Positions 1 through 10,111 of a stretch of 64,000 nucleotides of DNA are shown piece after piece (position 1 is the stretch's first letter; each line of letters begins with the position of its first letter). The stretch is taken from contig JAPEUQ010000005.1 in NCBI GenBank assembly GCA_027946365.1, positions 310,001 to 374,000 on the forward strand, written 5' to 3'. The notes under the pieces were generated by a model, which was not told the origin of the DNA, ran no database searches, and saw only the letters and a list, made by a program, of their open reading frames with translations. This stretch comes from Kalmusia sp. IMI 367209 (taxonomy: Eukaryota; Ascomycota; Dothideomycetes; Pleosporales; Didymosphaeriaceae). The position numbers were made by a program, and so were the translations under genes.

Positions 1-540
1 CTTGACAAGCTCGAGCGACAATTGACAGTAGACGTAATTCCGAGACTACTAGATGTCCTGTCGAAGGACATAAGAAGCATCAAATCGAGCTTGATTTATG
101 CTGATCTGTGGAAAGGCAACATCGGCACAGATGGAAATGGAAATATCCTCTTTTTCGACGCAGCTGTATATTAAGCGCACAATGAGATGAGTGTGCCACC
201 TGGCGCGGCTACTGAAATAAGATCAGCGATGAAGTCATACTAGGATGTATTTTGAGCACTGCGAAATGAGTGAGTCGAGGGAGGTGTGGGGCGCTAAAAA
301 TCGCCTCCACAGCACTTACTACAACATTATGTATTCGGTGAACGCCCTCGTCAAAGGCAAAGCCATAGGTCAGTTGCAAGTAATATAATTTGGCAATATT
401 TTTTCATATTAAATCGATTGCAGGGCATGCAATGATATGATTACCTTGTTGAGAAATTTGTGCCGATCTGGAAAGGTGAAGGACCGTTGAGATTGGAGGA
501 TATCGAAAGGACGATTTGTCTGCGGAATGAGATCCTATAA
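1..540 (+). pseudogene. Decayed fructosamine/ketosamine-3-kinase-like gene (3' part only)
   Basis: The open frame from base 1 to a TAA at 172-174 contains ADLWKGN, resembling the HGDLW.GN catalytic motif of fructosamine-3-kinase family proteins, followed by FFDAAVY. Reading through the TAA gives AHNEM, so the stop interrupts a conserved stretch. From about 242 a different frame continues the family C-terminus (MYFEHCEMSES, then NRLHSTYYNIMYSVN). A likely intron lies at 369-423. After it two further frames carry YNDM-like and DYLVEKFVPIWKGEGPLRLED segments, ending at a TAA near 540. One nonsense codon plus at least two frame changes make this a pseudogene. The 5' part lies outside the window. 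Family identity is from recognised motifs; the cause of inactivation is inferred. Confidence 0.7.
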
Positions 541-1015
541 GAGCTTGAATGTAGGTTCCATCAAATCTACTGATGATACTAGAGCAAGACGTAGTCCTAG
601 ATCGGCGAGCTGCCTTTGCGCGCTCGCTAGCAGTATACCTCTTTCTACCTAGGGGCAGGCCGACTGCTCCACCACGACCATAATCAACAATGATAAATGC
701 CAGCTTCTAACAGTACTTATATTCTAGGTGTTCACCTAATCAAGTGCCAGACTAGGTATGACCGTATGGACTAGAAAAATTTGGGAGCGATTACCTAACA
801 ATACATGCGCTAGTAGTGGTGCTCATGGCCATTCGCAACCGACCAATAGCGCGCCAAGAGCTTCCCCGCATTGCTCCAGTACATTGAAGGATTTGCGTTC
901 CAGTATTTTGAGCTGCAACGACTTTACTGTGACTTACGTTGTGCCTACACGCTTGCGAAGCAACGAAGAAATAATTAGCGCAGAGGTAGAAGGTTAAAGA
1001 GGTGACTGCAAGAGC
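541..1015. other. Intergenic; probable upstream region of the Zn2Cys6 gene
   Basis: There is no credible coding region. Short open frames on both strands here lack family resemblance. The stretch separates the decayed kinase from the start of the regulator and presumably holds the regulator's promoter. No specific site was recognised. Confidence 0.4.
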
Positions 1016-3280
1016 ATGAGTACCATAGGTAACCAACGAGAAATCCAGGAATACAGATCAAGAGGAGGACCCGGCTCTAAGCGAACGAGCGTGTTAGATC
1101 GGGCGTGTATTGCTTGTCAGAAACGTAAGACTCGGTGTATTGTCGAGCCTTCTAGCCGCGCGTGTTATTATTGCATCAAAGCCAAGCGGCCATGCGTCCT
1201 CAGTGAACCTGCTTCGCGCACACCCCTTACACGGAAAAACCTAGACGACCTTGAAACTCGCTGCCGAAATCTCGAGGCCCAACTAGCTCAATTTAACCAG
1301 ACCCTCGTAACTTCGCAACGATCAGCTAGCATTGATGGGCCGTCAAACACTTCGAGGATGGGCCAATCGTCCGGATCCTCTAGTACGGCAGGTCAGACCT
1401 CTGCCGAGCCTCGCGAGCACAGCCAAGGAGTCTTCGAATGGGACGAAAGACCTCTCCTGGAGAATGATCGCAGTAGAGATGTACTGGATGGCATGGCATC
1501 TCTCAGGATGCGAAGAGAAGACACCGGATACCTTGGTATGGCACACAATTCTTAGATTAGTACATTCTATTGATATCGAATAGGACAAAGCACTGGCTCT
1601 GTTCTCCTAGAGAGAATTTCGTCTGAAGTTGGGCATAGTGTCGAAACGGGTACTGCAATCGTGGATTCCACGGGAACTACGGAAAGTCACCAGGGAGACG
1701 CACGCATTCCGGACCTCTCCATGTCTAAGCACCTCGTTCGCTCGCACGTTCATGACCACTTCACTGAAGCCTATTTCCGCTGTTTTAATACATTTTATCC
1801 AATACTACACCAGGAGACTTTTCAAAAGATGTGTATCCGTCGATCTTCTATTCCCCAAGAATCGACATGGCATACCATCTACTACATGGTCTTGGCAATT
1901 GGAGAGTGGATCAGTGGCTTCGACGAGGCGCCGTCTGTCTACTTTGATGCAGCACGATCTAGATTGAGCGTTGGTACACTAGAGACCGGTTCCATCGGCG
2001 TCGTGCAAGCATTCTTCCTTCTCAGTAATTACCTCCAAAAGACAGACAGGTCAAACACCGCCTATAACTTTCTTGGCATTGCATATCGGGTCGCTCTTGG
2101 CTTAGGACTTCATCGCGAAGTCGACAAAAAAAGCTCCGAGGAATCTTTCGCCCTTCAACAACGCAGATTGGTCTTTTGGAACATTTACAGCTTCGATAGT
2201 AGGTTTAGTCTCACGACCGGGCGACCTATCCTCGTCGCAGACTCATTCATAGATATCAAGAAGCCATCTAATATTGATGACTCATCATGTCAGCCGAATT
2301 CTATGTTACCACCCGACGCTAACCATCCGACTACTTCCTCGGCAATAGTTGCGGAGTCGCATCTTGCGGTGATTGCGAACCGAATTTACGGTACCTTCAT
2401 GTCTGTCCGTCCCACTCAAGAAGTTGACCACATGGCTCTTGTGATGGAACACACACTCAAGGACTGGAAGGAATCGCTTCCACTGTATTTTTTCTCCTCT
2501 GACGTCCCAGATTGGTTCCTAGGGCCACGAGCAATTCTTTTATGGAAAGCCACAAACATACATCTCCTGCTTCTACACGCAAGCCAGAGAAGCCAGACCG
2601 ATGCGCTGAGTCAAAAAAGAAGCAAGTTGAAATGTCAAGAAGTTGCTATGAGTTTGATCGACAACATTTCCAATTTTTGCGACGCCCATCGGCGACTACT
2701 GCATAGCGGAATCAACTGGTATATTGTGTATTATCTTCTCCAATCTGTGTTGGGCATTGTAGCTTCAAGCACATGCCCTAATCACACACAAAGAGTATCT
2801 GAGCCTGATCATGACCATCGTAGCTGGGAAGAAGCTATCACGAAGGCTCGTCAATGCCTGATGGGTATTAGTCAAGTCAGTAGACCTGCGGCCCGCACTC
2901 TTCAGGTTTTCAGTCGTTTAGAGAATCTGATCCAGGCTCGACTACAATCGATGCACGGCATAGGAGCTCATGGAAGCAACCAAGCTACATCATCTGACAG
3001 TTCCACCTTTGACCAAGGCATCACCAGCTCTCCTTACCATAGTACTCAAGCAAACGCAAGCGACTTAGATCCGTCTCATACATTATACATGGACACAGAG
3101 TTTACGCCCGAATTTTTATTCGATCCTCTTCTTGAAGGATTCTTAACCCCCCAACTTGGCCAAAACGGGCTTGCTGCAGCAGACCCTTCATTATATTCTT
3201 TTCTTGACGGCGGCGACTTTGGGGATATATTCAATGACTTAGATGGATTTCCTGGTGGTAACGACCGAGGTTTTAGTTGA
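1016..3280 (+). CDS. Zn2Cys6 fungal-specific transcription factor
   Basis: Two exons, 1016-1535 and 1584-3280, are joined across a 48-nt intron (GTATGG..ATAG, phase 1) to give about 738 residues. The N-terminus has the binuclear zinc cluster with cysteines at residues 31, 34, 41, 50, 53 and 60 and a KRKTR basic loop. A short Leu/Arg linker coiled coil follows at about residues 72-95 (DLETRCRNLEAQLAQF). The middle carries the fungal-specific transcription factor domain: YFRCFNTFYPILHQETF, then GIAYRVALGLGLHRE and RLVFWNIYSFDSRFSLTTGRP. The C-terminus is Asp/Phe-rich and acidic (SFLDGGDFGDIFNDLDGF), suiting an activation region. Its targets are unknown; the nearest intact neighbours are the NmrA-like genes, but no regulatory link is shown. 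It is probably a nuclear DNA-binding regulator. Confidence 0.92.
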
Positions 3281-5166
3281 AGGTCTATGAGCATCCTGAT
3301 ACAACCCAAACACCTATGCCTTAGGCGACGTTTGATTCATCGGTTTGAGATCGATATATCTGAAGAGCGACAGTATGAGTCCACACAAGAGTGCCGGGCA
3401 CTGATCTCGGCGAGATGCTACTTGCCTGACTCAGAAGTAAGAAAGGGAAATATTCGTTGCGATTCCATCAAACGGAGTATTGCATGAGTGAAATGCACTA
3501 GGGGAAAGCTCGACAAGGAAATTGAGTAGTGGTTAGCTCAATATCAAACAATATGCAAAAAGATAATAATACTCTGCTTTTAACAAGTTGAAAACGCTGA
3601 TAGAAGTGAGTCAGCATGGATACTACAATGATGAGGCTGAACAATCCGGATTATATCAAGGAAGCACCGGAAGTTTGTACTGACCTCCTTCAACTCTATT
3701 GCATCAGCAAATGAGTGCTCATAATCCTGATTCAATCTAATGAGAACTTGTACCACATTCAAGCCGCTACCATAGGTTGCAGCCACTGTGATATCCGAAA
3801 ATAAGTACAGCAGACGATGGTTCAATGCAGCCTAAATGCTATAGGTATTGACCCTTCTGGTTCAAATACCTTTAGTTCACTCTTTCCTGTAGCTGTGACT
3901 GATAGCTATGATGCTAGCCATTATGTAAGCACTAACTTTCTGTAATGTTAGTACTGAATTATGGATTATGAGTACATTTGTCCATCAAAATGCCCAGTTC
4001 GGTAAGACTACGCTGATCTAATTGCCCAGATAAAGGTTGAAAGGCCCGATATCGATCACGCTTGTGACTATGGACTGAAATGAGGATGACACACGGCCGG
4101 GCAGCAGTCTGAGGCCCTGTCGGGCAACAATGGGCCGATATTCGGTCGTCTGGTCGCCGATGATATCACTTCCACAACTGGGTCATCGTCAACTGCAAGT
4201 GCCGATATGACCCGATTCCCTGGTAATGGAGAACTTTTGCTGAAAGCTCTCTTCAGTGGAGACGTCACCATAGCTGTACAGTCCTCCAGTCAATATCACT
4301 CCCAGCTGATGCTAATCGAGGATGTGTCATATCGAAACAGATTTTGCGTTAACAAAAGTATACCCCAAGTTCATGTCTTTATCTAATCTCCTTTTGAATA
4401 ACTAGAAACTATTGTCTTGATGCACCCTAGCTCTGATGCCATATCTTGTTCTCGTTTTTCTCGATGAAGAGGGGAATTGTGGTGATAGACTGGAATGCAA
4501 CTTAATGTATAAGCAATGCTGATTTTGTGCTGTTTTGGGTAATGAATAGGACGTTGAATTTGCCCCACGCTTCGACACGTGCTTCTGATCATCTAGTGAG
4601 CACAAAATTGTCTAGATTTTTTCACTATGCGATTGGTGTCATGGCTGCGGACTTGCTCATCAGTGGCCAATTCTTACGTCAACGAATAAGTAGAGAATAG
4701 CAGTGTCGAGATAACGAACAACAAACGTCCCTTGAAAAACGGCCTAAGTTTGTTATGCTGGGTATGCAGCCTGTTTGTCACAAAAATCGACCTCATGTCG
4801 TGTCTCGCCGAGCTCCACAAGATTGCTTGAAATTGCGAGCTTTGCAGTACATGTTTCTAATCAAGGAAGAAGACGTTCGCCCGCCTATTCTATCAGCCCA
4901 CTCGGTTTTGATACTGCACTAGGTTAGGTGGTTAGGTCTTGTATCGGTTCGCATCGGCGTTCGGTGCTCCGATGTGTGACTAATACAATAAAACTCCCTG
5001 CCTTTCGCGCCGGACGAATATTTCAAAGCTCAGTTCTCGATGACCTTAATTAACGTACCCGTACAATTTAGAAAATTCTATATATGTCTTCTGTAGGTTG
5101 CAGGTTCGTTTCAGTCATATTCCACAGCTAAGCCATCGCCACGTTCTCAACATCGCGTTTTCTATA
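3281..5166. other. Gene-poor interval containing one orphan open frame
   Basis: AT-rich DNA of nearly 1.9 kb. No complete gene could be built. Besides the open frame at 4090-4386 (listed separately) there is a weak plus-strand stretch near 3597-3683 that reads like protein but has no partner exon. A TATA-like run (tctatatatg, about 5080) precedes the NmrA-like gene start at 5167. Confidence 0.4.
4090..4386 (+). pseudogene. Orphan open frame without a start codon, possible gene remnant
   Basis: A 98-codon frame runs from just after a TGA at 4087-4089 to a TAA at 4384-4386 with no initiating ATG at its 5' end. Its composition looks like real protein (GNNGPIFGRLVADDIT, later FPGNGELLLKALFSGDV). 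No upstream exon with a suitable donor was found. It could be the last exon of a lost gene or a coincidental open frame. Family not recognised. Confidence 0.3.
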
Positions 5167-6142
5167 ATGGCAGCAAGAGCAGTGCTCATCACCGGCGCCA
5201 CAGGCAAACAAGGCGGCTCAGTCGTCAACGCACTGCTTAAAGCACATGCCAACTTCGAAATACTCGCCCTTACTCGAAACACACAGTCATCGTCCGCTCA
5301 GAAGCTTGTGCAGAAGTCCTCCAAGATCAAGCTCGTGAAGGGGAACTTGGATGCTATCGAAGATGTATTTCGGACAGCTAAAGAAACCACCAGTCTACCG
5401 ATATGGGGTGTTTTCAGTGTACAAGTAGGTCCTCTACACACTGTGGCTGCGTGGACATATGAAGCTGATCGTTTTGCAGGTGCCTATGGGCGGTGGGCAG
5501 AACGCTCAAAGTGAAGAGCGCCAAGGAAAAGCCCTTATCGATGCATCTCTCGCAAACGGCGTGAAACACTTCGTCTACTCATCTGTAGACCGTGGTGGCG
5601 CAAGATCAGACACTGATCCGACGAACATCCCGCATTTCATCAGCAAACATAACATCGAGCAGCACCTTTTCACCAAGGTTCGTGGCAGCGGTATGAGTTG
5701 GACTGTCCTGCGTCCTGTTGCCTTCTTCGAGAATTTGATGCCAAATTTCATCGGGAAGGTGTTTTCAACAAGCTGGGAGATGACGCTGCGGAAGGAACAA
5801 ACGCTTCAGTTGATCGCGACCAGTGATATCGGCTTCTTCGCTGCTGAAGCTTTCCTGAAGCCAGAGAACTTTCAGGACAAGAGTATATCGATAGCGGGGG
5901 ATGAAATGACTTACGATGAATTTAAAAAGACCTTTGAGCAAAAGACGGGCGAGAACCTACCAACGACGTATCGCTTCATCGCTTGGATCATCAATGCGAT
6001 GGTCAAAGAGATGGGATACATGTTCAAGTGGTTCCGCAAGGTTGGTTATGGGGCTGATATTCCCACCTTGAAGAAGCTAAACCCCGAGTTGAGAGATTTC
6101 AAAACTTGGCTCGAAACTGAAAGCGCGTGGAAGAGTCGTTGA
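5167..6142 (+). CDS. NmrA-like NAD(P)-binding protein
   Basis: Exons 5167-5424 and 5480-6142 flank a 55-nt phase-0 intron (GTAGGT..TTGCAG), giving 306 residues, normal for the family. The N-terminal Rossmann fold shows the dinucleotide motif GATGKQGG at residues 10-17. NGVKHFVYSSVDRGG and WTVLRPVAFFENLMP follow the usual order of NmrA-like proteins, then a substrate-side region with KTFEQKTGENLP. Members are atypical short-chain dehydrogenases acting as redox sensors or as isoflavone-reductase-like enzymes; which applies here is not visible. The ATG at 5167 was chosen because the fold begins immediately after it; an in-frame extension back to 5098 lacks a natural start. It is convergent with a second NmrA-like gene on the opposite strand 662 bp away. 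Confidence 0.9.
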
Positions 6143-6804
6143 AAACTCTTCTGTTGTATGAGGGAAACTGATCGTAAGACTGGGACAGCAGACTATAATT
6201 TGTACACTTAATTCAATCATATCTCTATACATCATCGACTTCAAAAGCTCAATCACAACTTATCAAGCAGTCAGATATGAGAACGATATGGGGCGTACAT
6301 AGGGCATAAAGGCAGTGAACATCAATATGCAGCTCAGGCTATTTGTATATTAGTGCCATACATACTGTCAGACAAATGCGCTGTCTTCCAAGCAACAGTA
6401 GCGCTAACAGAGAGCTGTGGCAAAGTAACGGATGATTATAGCAAGCAGCAAAATAATATTGCTGGGAGTTCAGCTTCCGCTATACTTTTCGGCTCAAGTG
6501 AATATTTTCTAGCTTGCAAGAAATGATCAGCCGTATGGATTTGTGGCACACAAAAAGACCCTCCAAAGGCACCGCATTGCTATTCCGCTCAGTTAGAAGT
6601 GGCACCCTACTCCACCAGTGTCTTAGTCACGATTACGAGATGTAACACAGAAATGGTATCGAAAAACATCTGATTGTCACTACGGAATCAAAAATTAGGG
6701 ACAACAGGTTTTAATCACTTCTTTGCATGTGCTCGATATGTCTTCTTAGCTAATTTTATATCACTCCTCTTAAGTCGACATTGGTAATTCTCAAGTACAC
6801 GCAG
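6143..6804. other. Intergenic between two convergent NmrA-like genes
   Basis: AT-rich 3'-to-3' spacer presumably holding both polyadenylation regions. No coding sequence or repeat was seen. Confidence 0.5.
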
Positions 6805-7850
6805 CTAGGCGAAAACGTCCTTGTTCTTTTGAAGAAACTCTTTCCACGTCGCGGGCTTCAACCCAACGTTGGCAACCAGATCTAGACTCTCGGTCAAATC
6901 CTGTCCCGCGTAGTATCCTGGTTCCTCAATGAAGAAATGATTCTCAAGCATCTCATCGGCCATCGGCCCAGGCAAGAAGCCTTTGTAGGTGTTCGCATCG
7001 ACCGGTATGAATTGAGCTTTTTTGCCTGTAACCTCTGTGAACTCTGAGACGATCTGTGATGGTGTGTAGTAACCTGCCGCAGCAAGTATCTGCTTGCTGA
7101 GGACCTCGGTCTGGCCTTTGATCGCAGCCACCACGAACTTGCCTAGAAGACTAATGAGCAATCAGGTAAAGTGATGTCAGCCAAGTTTCCACTCACCCAT
7201 ATCAGACTCAATATCGATTAGCGGAAATCGTGCCTTCTCGCCCACAGGATAGGCAAGTGCATACGTCCCGTCGTCTCCTTTCCTCAGCATGCCAAAGGAC
7301 GTAAAGTTACTCATGAAGTATCCTGGGAGCACGAAGGTGCTAGGAATACCTATAGAGCGGATATAGCGCTCCACTTCAGCCTTTTGGTCAAAGTGAATCA
7401 CGTGCTTCAAACGGCCTTGGGTAGTGTCGGTTACATGAAGGAGGGACGAGAAGATGAGATGCTGCACCCCTAGCTCCTTCGCAACATCCGCCACGTTTTT
7501 GCCATGCACCAACTCCTGACCAGGCTGTCCAGATGTGAAATCAGGTGTTGTCACGAGGAACACCGTGTGGGATCCTCTGATAGCTTCGGTCAAAGATGCT
7601 TTGGAGCTCATATCAGCCTGCGCATCATCAGTATCGAGGCTCAACAGGTAAACAACTACCTCTTCGAGAAGCTTACAGCTTTGACTTCTATGCCATGCTG
7701 GGAAAGAGCCTGTGCTGCTGGTTTGGATACATCTCGAGTGATGCCGCGAAGCCTGCTCTCCTTCGATAGCACCGTGTCGGCGAGTATTGCCTTGATGACA
7801 GAACCTCCTTGGTTTCCGGTGGCACCGAACACAGTAATGAGTTTAGACAT
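6805..7850 (-). CDS. NmrA-like family protein (second copy, divergent subfamily)
   Basis: Three minus-strand exons, 7850-7677, 7617-7197 and 7142-6805, with introns of 59 nt (GTAAGC..GCGCAG, phase 0) and 54 nt (GTGAGT..TTCTAG, phase 1), give 310 residues. The dinucleotide motif GATGNQGG is at residues 9-16. SLTEAIRGSHTVFLVTTPD, HLIFSSLLHVTD, STFVLPGYFMSNF and the DIESDMGKFV segment follow the NmrA-like order. The splice choices are supported because they restore family-like sequence at both joints (GIEVKA/ADMSS and DIESDMG/KFVVAA). It differs clearly from the neighbouring NmrA-like gene, so a recent duplication is unlikely. It is probably a cytosolic NAD(P)-dependent redox sensor or reductase; the substrate is unknown. 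Confidence 0.88.
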
Positions 7851-9183
7851 GACGAAATATGCGATAATAGAGCGTAAGTTAGGACTGCTATATCGTTTGC
7901 TACGATGGCTGAAGAACATATATGTAGCAAAGATAGAAGAGACATGCAATCCCTGGAGTGTTCGGCTTCCTTAAAAGGCCGAAGATGATTAGCAATGTGT
8001 CTAAAACGCCCAGGTCGCCGAATTTCACGCACAAAAGAGGGGGCGTATATCCACATGATAATTGAGGAGCCGTAATGCTACCATTTTCAAACCAATCACA
8101 GGCTACCATATCTCTGCACGTGATCGGTGTGGCAAGCTCCGCGACAATGTTTTAGCTCGACGCCGACATGGGATTTTCCACTTGGCTTGAGACGGGCGCA
8201 TTCGAACCGCGGAGTTTCGTCCCCGGCGGATAGCCCTGGCGAGTTCAATGGATGACTAAAACTATGAAAGAAAAAAGTTCGGTCGACAGTGCTCCGAACA
8301 ATCGGGGGTTTGTGCGACCATCCTCCGACATGAAGAGTGTCGTTTGCACGAATACTCGGGTGCTCAGGGCTGCTCCACCGATGGGTAGGTGCTTGCATTA
8401 TGCTTGGACTAATTGGCACTGGCATCTGGAGAGACGCTGTAGTGCGCGTTCAAAGTAGCTGCTTGCTCTAGGTAGTCTCTTCGATAATATGTTCTTTGTT
8501 GCAACATCAATTCTTCCGCAATCTCATGCGGCGCAAAGAAAAGTTCTACGTATCCGCAACCTCTGGTTTTCAATGCAGTAATGATCAGAGGAATCTATTT
8601 TGGTATTATCAATGGTTCCGCTCACAGGTGCAGCTCTCACACAGCGAATACATTGGCACGCGAACGTTAGGACGCGCGATGCAAGCAAGCCAAACGCGCA
8701 CAGATGCTAATATTAATGAGACGTCTACTTATTCACACCAACACTATCAAGATATGCTAATGTCATCTACTATGACAGCTAGCGAGCGAGTGCTCCATAG
8801 ATGGTGAGATAGTGAAGGGAACATTAGGTATCAGAATTCTAAGCATACATTCTCGAACTCGAAGTTTTATAAGGAATCTTTCAATCAAAATAAAGCAAGA
8901 TATAACTCTCGGCATCAGCTCTGACTCTAGCCCTCCTTCTTTTTCACCGACTTCGATCCGTCTCTTCGTATGCATCCCCATCGAAATGATCCCACGGCTT
9001 AGGTACCTCAAGCGCATCGTACTGTGTCCTTAATGGCTATAATCTAGAACCTGTGCTTCTAGCATAGATGCATTTTCTGTTTATGAATGTAAGAATGCCG
9101 ATTTAGTTACCATTAGAGCCTAGCCAGACCTCTTTTGAGTGGCTTGTGCCGCATCCCCGCCAGGCAGAGTACGCAGTGCGGTG
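7851..9183. other. Intergenic, no supported gene
   Basis: The region upstream of the minus-strand NmrA-like gene (7851 onward) is moderately GC-rich near 8100-8450 and may be promoter. The rest to 9183 contains only short open frames on both strands without family resemblance. No repeat or RNA gene was recognised. Confidence 0.4.
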
Positions 9184-9546
9184 CTACAAGACCAGACCTA
9201 ACGACTTCTTCACTTCGACTCTAGTCGTGTTCTCCATCCCGTGGCGCACATAGTCGAGGGTGTCCTTGTCTGCAGCAAGCAACATCATTCCCTCAACGAT
9301 GCTGAGGCTGAATGAAGGCACATTCTTCTTCAGACGTGGTATTCGCGTTCGTTAAGAACTAGGAGGTCGGTCGCGGCATCTATCTGCACTCATACTTGCC
9401 ATTCACGCTGCATTTGTCTAAGAGAACGGCCGCGACTGTGTCCTAGGGTATTAAGGTCCGTTGGTGTTTTTGTGCGGGTGTCCCCAACCACGCTTGGCTG
9501 GCGGAGTATGCTCGCTGTCTTCGAGTGGCCGCTTGCTAATTGCCAT
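9184..9546 (-). pseudogene. Small decayed gene of unrecognised family
   Basis: An ATG at 9546-9544 opens a frame reading MAISKRPLEDSEHTPPAKRG and on to a stop. A second frame then reads GRSLRQMQREWQV, hits an in-frame TGA, and continues as QIDAATDLLVLNEREYHV. A third frame reads SFSLSIVEGMMLLAADKDT and ends KKSLGLVL followed by TAG at 9186-9184. Three successive protein-like segments in three frames within about 360 bp, with a nonsense codon in one, fit a single small protein of about 120 residues inactivated by indels and a stop. No family was recognised. An intron could explain one of the frame changes but not the internal TGA. Confidence 0.5.
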
Positions 9547-10111
9547 AACAGTCTAGTGTTGAGACGTGTTCAAGATATAGGTACAATGAGAGTCACGTGC
9601 CATTAATTGTGAGCCCTGGAGGGGTGCCGGTTGGGTTGCTGGTTGTGTGCTAGCGCATCACTAGCGCAATATGCAGAGGCAACGAAGTCATTCGTCTAGC
9701 TATTCAGTCACATCAGAGCGAGTTCTTCCTTTTATTTTAGTCTATAAGGATTCAATGAAATTCTGATAAGCTTTTCATTCCTGCTTATACGAGAGAAGAA
9801 TAGCATGTGTCTCCTTGTGTATTCTGCACAGGCAAGAGTTTGGAAGTACCACAAGGCTGAGGCTTCCTCAGCTGGTCGTCTAAATTGGGTGCCTATCGCT
9901 TTGGCTGAAGCCCGCCAAAATAAAGTCCCAGCAAATCCACAGCCTGAGCACCCTAGTCGAAGAATCCTACCACGACATTGCACCTCACCCTTCCTTGATT
10001 ACCTTGTAACATTTAGAAGAGCCTGAACGGTCTGTAGCACGCTTCATTTTCCTGAAGGATATTGCAAAGCTACTCAAGTATAGAAGTGATACGGGCTTTG
10101 CCAATCTCACG
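9547..10111. other. Intergenic upstream of the HET-domain gene
   Basis: AT-rich DNA without a supported gene; it probably includes the promoter of the HET-domain gene starting at 10112. No motif was identified. Confidence 0.4.

Noticed and set aside
1332..1588. Overlapping frames inside the first exon of the Zn2Cys6 gene
   Set aside because: Shadows of the real coding frame.
8096..8425. Minus-strand frame and a tRNA-B-box-like GGTTCGAATGC
   Set aside because: No cloverleaf could be folded around the motif by eye and the frame has no family match; probably promoter DNA.
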